Source: Coriobacteriaceae bacterium
Lineage (GTDB): Bacteria; Actinomycetota; Coriobacteriia; Anaerosomatales; SLCP01
Direction of reading: 5' to 3'
Length of the DNA: 64,000 bases
NCBI GenBank assembly: GCA_003563465.1
Contig: PWVH01000128.1
Location: forward strand, 34,460 to 98,459
Of this stretch, positions 62,304 to 64,000 are shown piece after piece. The translations under genes were made by a program, and so were the position numbers. Positions within the stretch are counted from its first letter, which is position 1. The number at the start of each line of letters is the position of its first letter. The notes beneath the pieces were generated by a model that was not told the origin of the DNA, did not search any database, and was given only the letters and a program-made list of their open reading frames with translations.

Positions 62304-63404
62304 CTAGATGCTTCCGAGCCGTGTAACGACCGACTCGAAGGCCGCCATCGTGATGCGAGTATCTTCGGGAGTGCCTATCCCCACTCTCAATGCGGGCGAG
62401 GTGCCGAAGTCGCGCACGATGACGCCTTCGGCCAGAAGCGCCTCGAACACCTCGACCGGCTTGCAGGTCTTCACGTACACGAAATTCGTCTCAGACGGTA
62501 CGTACGACACTCCCAGCCGGTCGAAGGCCGAATAGAGATAGGCCTTCTGCTCCTGGTTCTCCTTGCGACGTCGATCGACCTCGCTGTCGTCATTCAAGGA
62601 GTAGTATGCGCCGACCTGAGCCACGGTGTTCACATGGAACGGCTCACGCACCTTATGAACAGCCGCAGCCAGCGGAGCGGGCAGCATACCGTAACCGATG
62701 CGAAGACCGGCGAGCGAATAGATCTTCGAGAAGGTGCGCAAGACCGCTATCGCGCGGTCTCCATCGAAATAGGTTCGCCCGTCAGGGTATTCTTCGGCCT
62801 GAACGAACTCGAAGTACGCCTCATCTACTACTACGAGCACGTGCGAAGGGACGTTATCGAGGAACCGTTCGAACTCTTTGCGTTCATAGATGGTTCCTGT
62901 GGGGTTGTTAGGGTTGCAAAGGAACACGATCCGAGTGCTATCCCTGATGGCCGTGGCAATGGAATCCAGATCGTGGACTTCTCCTGCGGTGAGAGGGATC
63001 TTGATCGCAGTAGCACCGAACATCTGCGTAACCATCGGATATACGACGAAGCTCGGCCAAGCGAAGACCACCTCATCACCTGGTTGCAGGAGCGACTGTG
63101 CGATGAGACGGATGATCTCGTTCGAGCCGTTACCGACAACGAGATGTTCGCTCTCAACGCCAAGACGCTCGCAAAGAGCCCTTCGCAACGCGCTCGCCGA
63201 TCCGTCTGGATAGCGGTTGAGCCGAGGCAGGACTGCCTCCATCGCACGCACTGCACTCGGAAAGGGTCCGCAGGGATGCTCGTTGCTCGACAGCTTTAAG
63301 ACTGTCTGTTTGCCGGTCCGTTCACGCACTTCGCTCACGCGCAAGCCAGGCGCGTAAGGCACCATCGGCTTGAGTTCGGCTCGTATCGCTGCATCCCAAT
63401 CCAT
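62304..63404 (-). CDS. hisC: Histidinol-phosphate / aromatic aminotransferase
   Basis: PLP class I/II aminotransferase of the HisC group. It has SSNEHPCGP, NGSNEIIRLIAQ, NPNNPTG, and the PLP lysine in TFSKIYSLAGLRIGY, with ALRVGIGTP near the end. In this operon with aroF, tyrA and aroA it likely aminates phenylpyruvate or hydroxyphenylpyruvate, and may also serve histidine. Specificity cannot be told. Confidence 0.88.
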   Translation of the reverse strand: MDWDAAIRAELKPMVPYAPGLRVSEVRERTGKQTVLKLSSNEHPCGPFPSAVRAMEAVLPRLNRYPDGSASALRRALCERLGVESEHLVVGNGSNEIIRLIAQSLLQPGDEVVFAWPSFVVYPMVTQMFGATAIKIPLTAGEVHDLDSIATAIRDSTRIVFLCNPNNPTGTIYERKEFERFLDNVPSHVLVVVDEAYFEFVQAEEYPDGRTYFDGDRAIAVLRTFSKIYSLAGLRIGYGMLPAPLAAAVHKVREPFHVNTVAQVGAYYSLNDDSEVDRRRKENQEQKAYLYSAFDRLGVSYVPSETNFVYVKTCKPVEVFEALLAEGVIVRDFGTSPALRVGIGTPEDTRITMAAFESVVTRLGSI

Positions 63405-63515
63405 CTAGGCTCTACCACGCCTCCAGTCAATGTGAACCGATGTGCCGAGGATTGTCGCAGGTCGATGAGCCCCTCGTAAAGGGCTGGATTGCCATCTCGA
63501 ACGGAACTCTCAGCT

Positions 63516-64000
63516 CTAGCGCCCCGTGATTCTTCTGAGTGCAGACACTTCTTCAGAAGACAAGGCGCGATAAGCTCCGAGTTCAAGGTCACCGAGGAGA
63601 AGTGGGCCGAAGGAAGACCTATGCAGCGAGATCACCGGATGGCCGACCGCCTCCAACATGCGACGCACCTGACGCTTGCGACCCTCGTGTATCACGATTT
63701 CGACTCTTCCCTCAGAGCTTCCAGCGCACTTCGTCTCGATCAAGCGCACTTCGGCTGGAGCAGTGATGCCGTCATCGAGCTCGATACCTCGGCGCAGTTT
63801 GTCAACTGATTGCGCATCAGGCAGTCCCGTCACGGTTGCAATGTAGGTCTTCTTGACGTGATAACTGGGGTGAAGGAGCCTGTGCGCAAGGTCTCCGTCG
63901 GTGGTGAATAGCACCAGGCCCGTCGTGTCACGGTCTAGCCGTCCGACAGGGAAGAGACCGGCGGGCTCGCGCGACACGAGATCGGCTACCGTGGGCCGTC
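63516..64000 (-). CDS. Pseudouridine synthase (RluB/RsuA family, 3' part)
   Basis: Partial gene running off the window end. The visible portion begins before VADLVSREPAGLFPVGRLDRDTTGL, with the catalytic Asp in GRLDRDTTG, and contains HVKKTYIATV and EGRKRQVRRML, all family hallmarks. The N-terminal S4 domain would lie beyond position 64000. RluB versus RsuA subtype is not decidable; its place beside hisC and aro genes is common in Gram-positive genomes. Confidence 0.9.
   Translation of the reverse strand, partial: RPTVADLVSREPAGLFPVGRLDRDTTGLVLFTTDGDLAHRLLHPSYHVKKTYIATVTGLPDAQSVDKLRRGIELDDGITAPAEVRLIETKCAGSSEGRVEIVIHEGRKRQVRRMLEAVGHPVISLHRSSFGPLLLGDLELGAYRALSSEEVSALRRITGR

Noticed and set aside
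62148..63299. 383-codon plus-strand open frame opposite hisC
   Set aside because: It lies wholly antisense to hisC and aroF, has no family match or ribosome site, and results from codon bias on the other strand.
1..64000. CRISPR arrays, insertion sequences, prophage genes
   Set aside because: No regularly spaced repeats, transposase or phage-type genes were seen; the only tandem repeat is the short coding repeat near 31.8 kb.

Overview
The window is about 64 kb of gene-dense, moderately high-GC bacterial chromosome with no mobile elements. The gene set suggests an anaerobic actinobacterium of the Coriobacteriia type, or a close relative. The clues are a FabK rather than FabI enoyl reductase, the FakA/FakB/Asp23 group, a SepIVA-like coiled-coil gene beside coaD and yceD, a PDZ-DUF512 radical SAM protein, an Rrf2-IscS-IscU-MnmA cluster, an actinobacterial-type LexA box in front of a DnaE2-type polymerase gene, and PASTA proteins. 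The lineage is an inference; no 16S or marker search was possible.

Region 1 (1-15475, minus strand) reads as one very long co-oriented array with overlapping or nearly abutting genes: DUF1858, asp23-like, fakA, fakB/degV, recG, rsmD, coaD, SepIVA-like, yceD, rpmF, plsX, fabH, fabK, fabD, fabG, acpP, a second FabK-like flavoprotein, fabF and the 5' part of rnc. It joins fatty-acid synthesis and activation (Fab enzymes, PlsX, Fak kinase) with ribosome, CoA and DNA repair functions. The matching acyltransferases plsY and plsC lie at 53-58 kb.

Region 2 (15.5-32 kb): rpmB (plus), a membrane GAF/HD-GYP protein, thiamine genes thiT-thiN under a TPP riboswitch, a PASTA protein with an apparently dead amidase domain, an FmdB zinc ribbon, then glpX, rsmB, fmt, def, priA and metK (SAM-I riboswitch). 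Divergently come gltX, tRNA-Gln(CTG), tRNA-Glu(CTC) and RNase P RNA. A Glu/Pro/Ser-rich protein with a four-cysteine tail follows.

Region 3 (32-40 kb): DNA repair. Endonuclease IV, Pol IV (dinB) with an overlapping lipoprotein gene, and, converging on them, a DUF6504-like gene plus dnaE2. The promoter of that pair carries a perfect LexA box exactly in its 17-bp spacer. A DtxR/MntR-type regulator and a structured 480-bp gap follow.

Region 4 (40-47.5 kb): queD, rnhA, a DUF164 zinc ribbon, nif3, a PHP phosphatase, mnmA, iscU, iscS and iscR read as an Fe-S/tRNA-thiolation operon. An unrecognised protein lies upstream.

Region 5 (47.6-64 kb): riboflavin operon ribD-ribE-ribBA-ribH behind an FMN riboswitch; rpe, gpsA, plsY, der; DUF512, ispH, plsC, cmk; aroA, tyrA, aroF, hisC; and a truncated rluB-family gene at the window edge. 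Nearly all of these overlap or lie within 100 bp.

The points most worth a second look are the LexA-controlled DUF6504-dnaE2 unit without ImuA/ImuB, the PASTA-pseudoamidase, two unassigned structured intergenic regions (about 39.68-39.98 kb and 47.63-47.79 kb), and the two lineage-specific proteins at 30.9-32.1 and 46.8-47.5 kb. No wholly new multi-gene system was evident.
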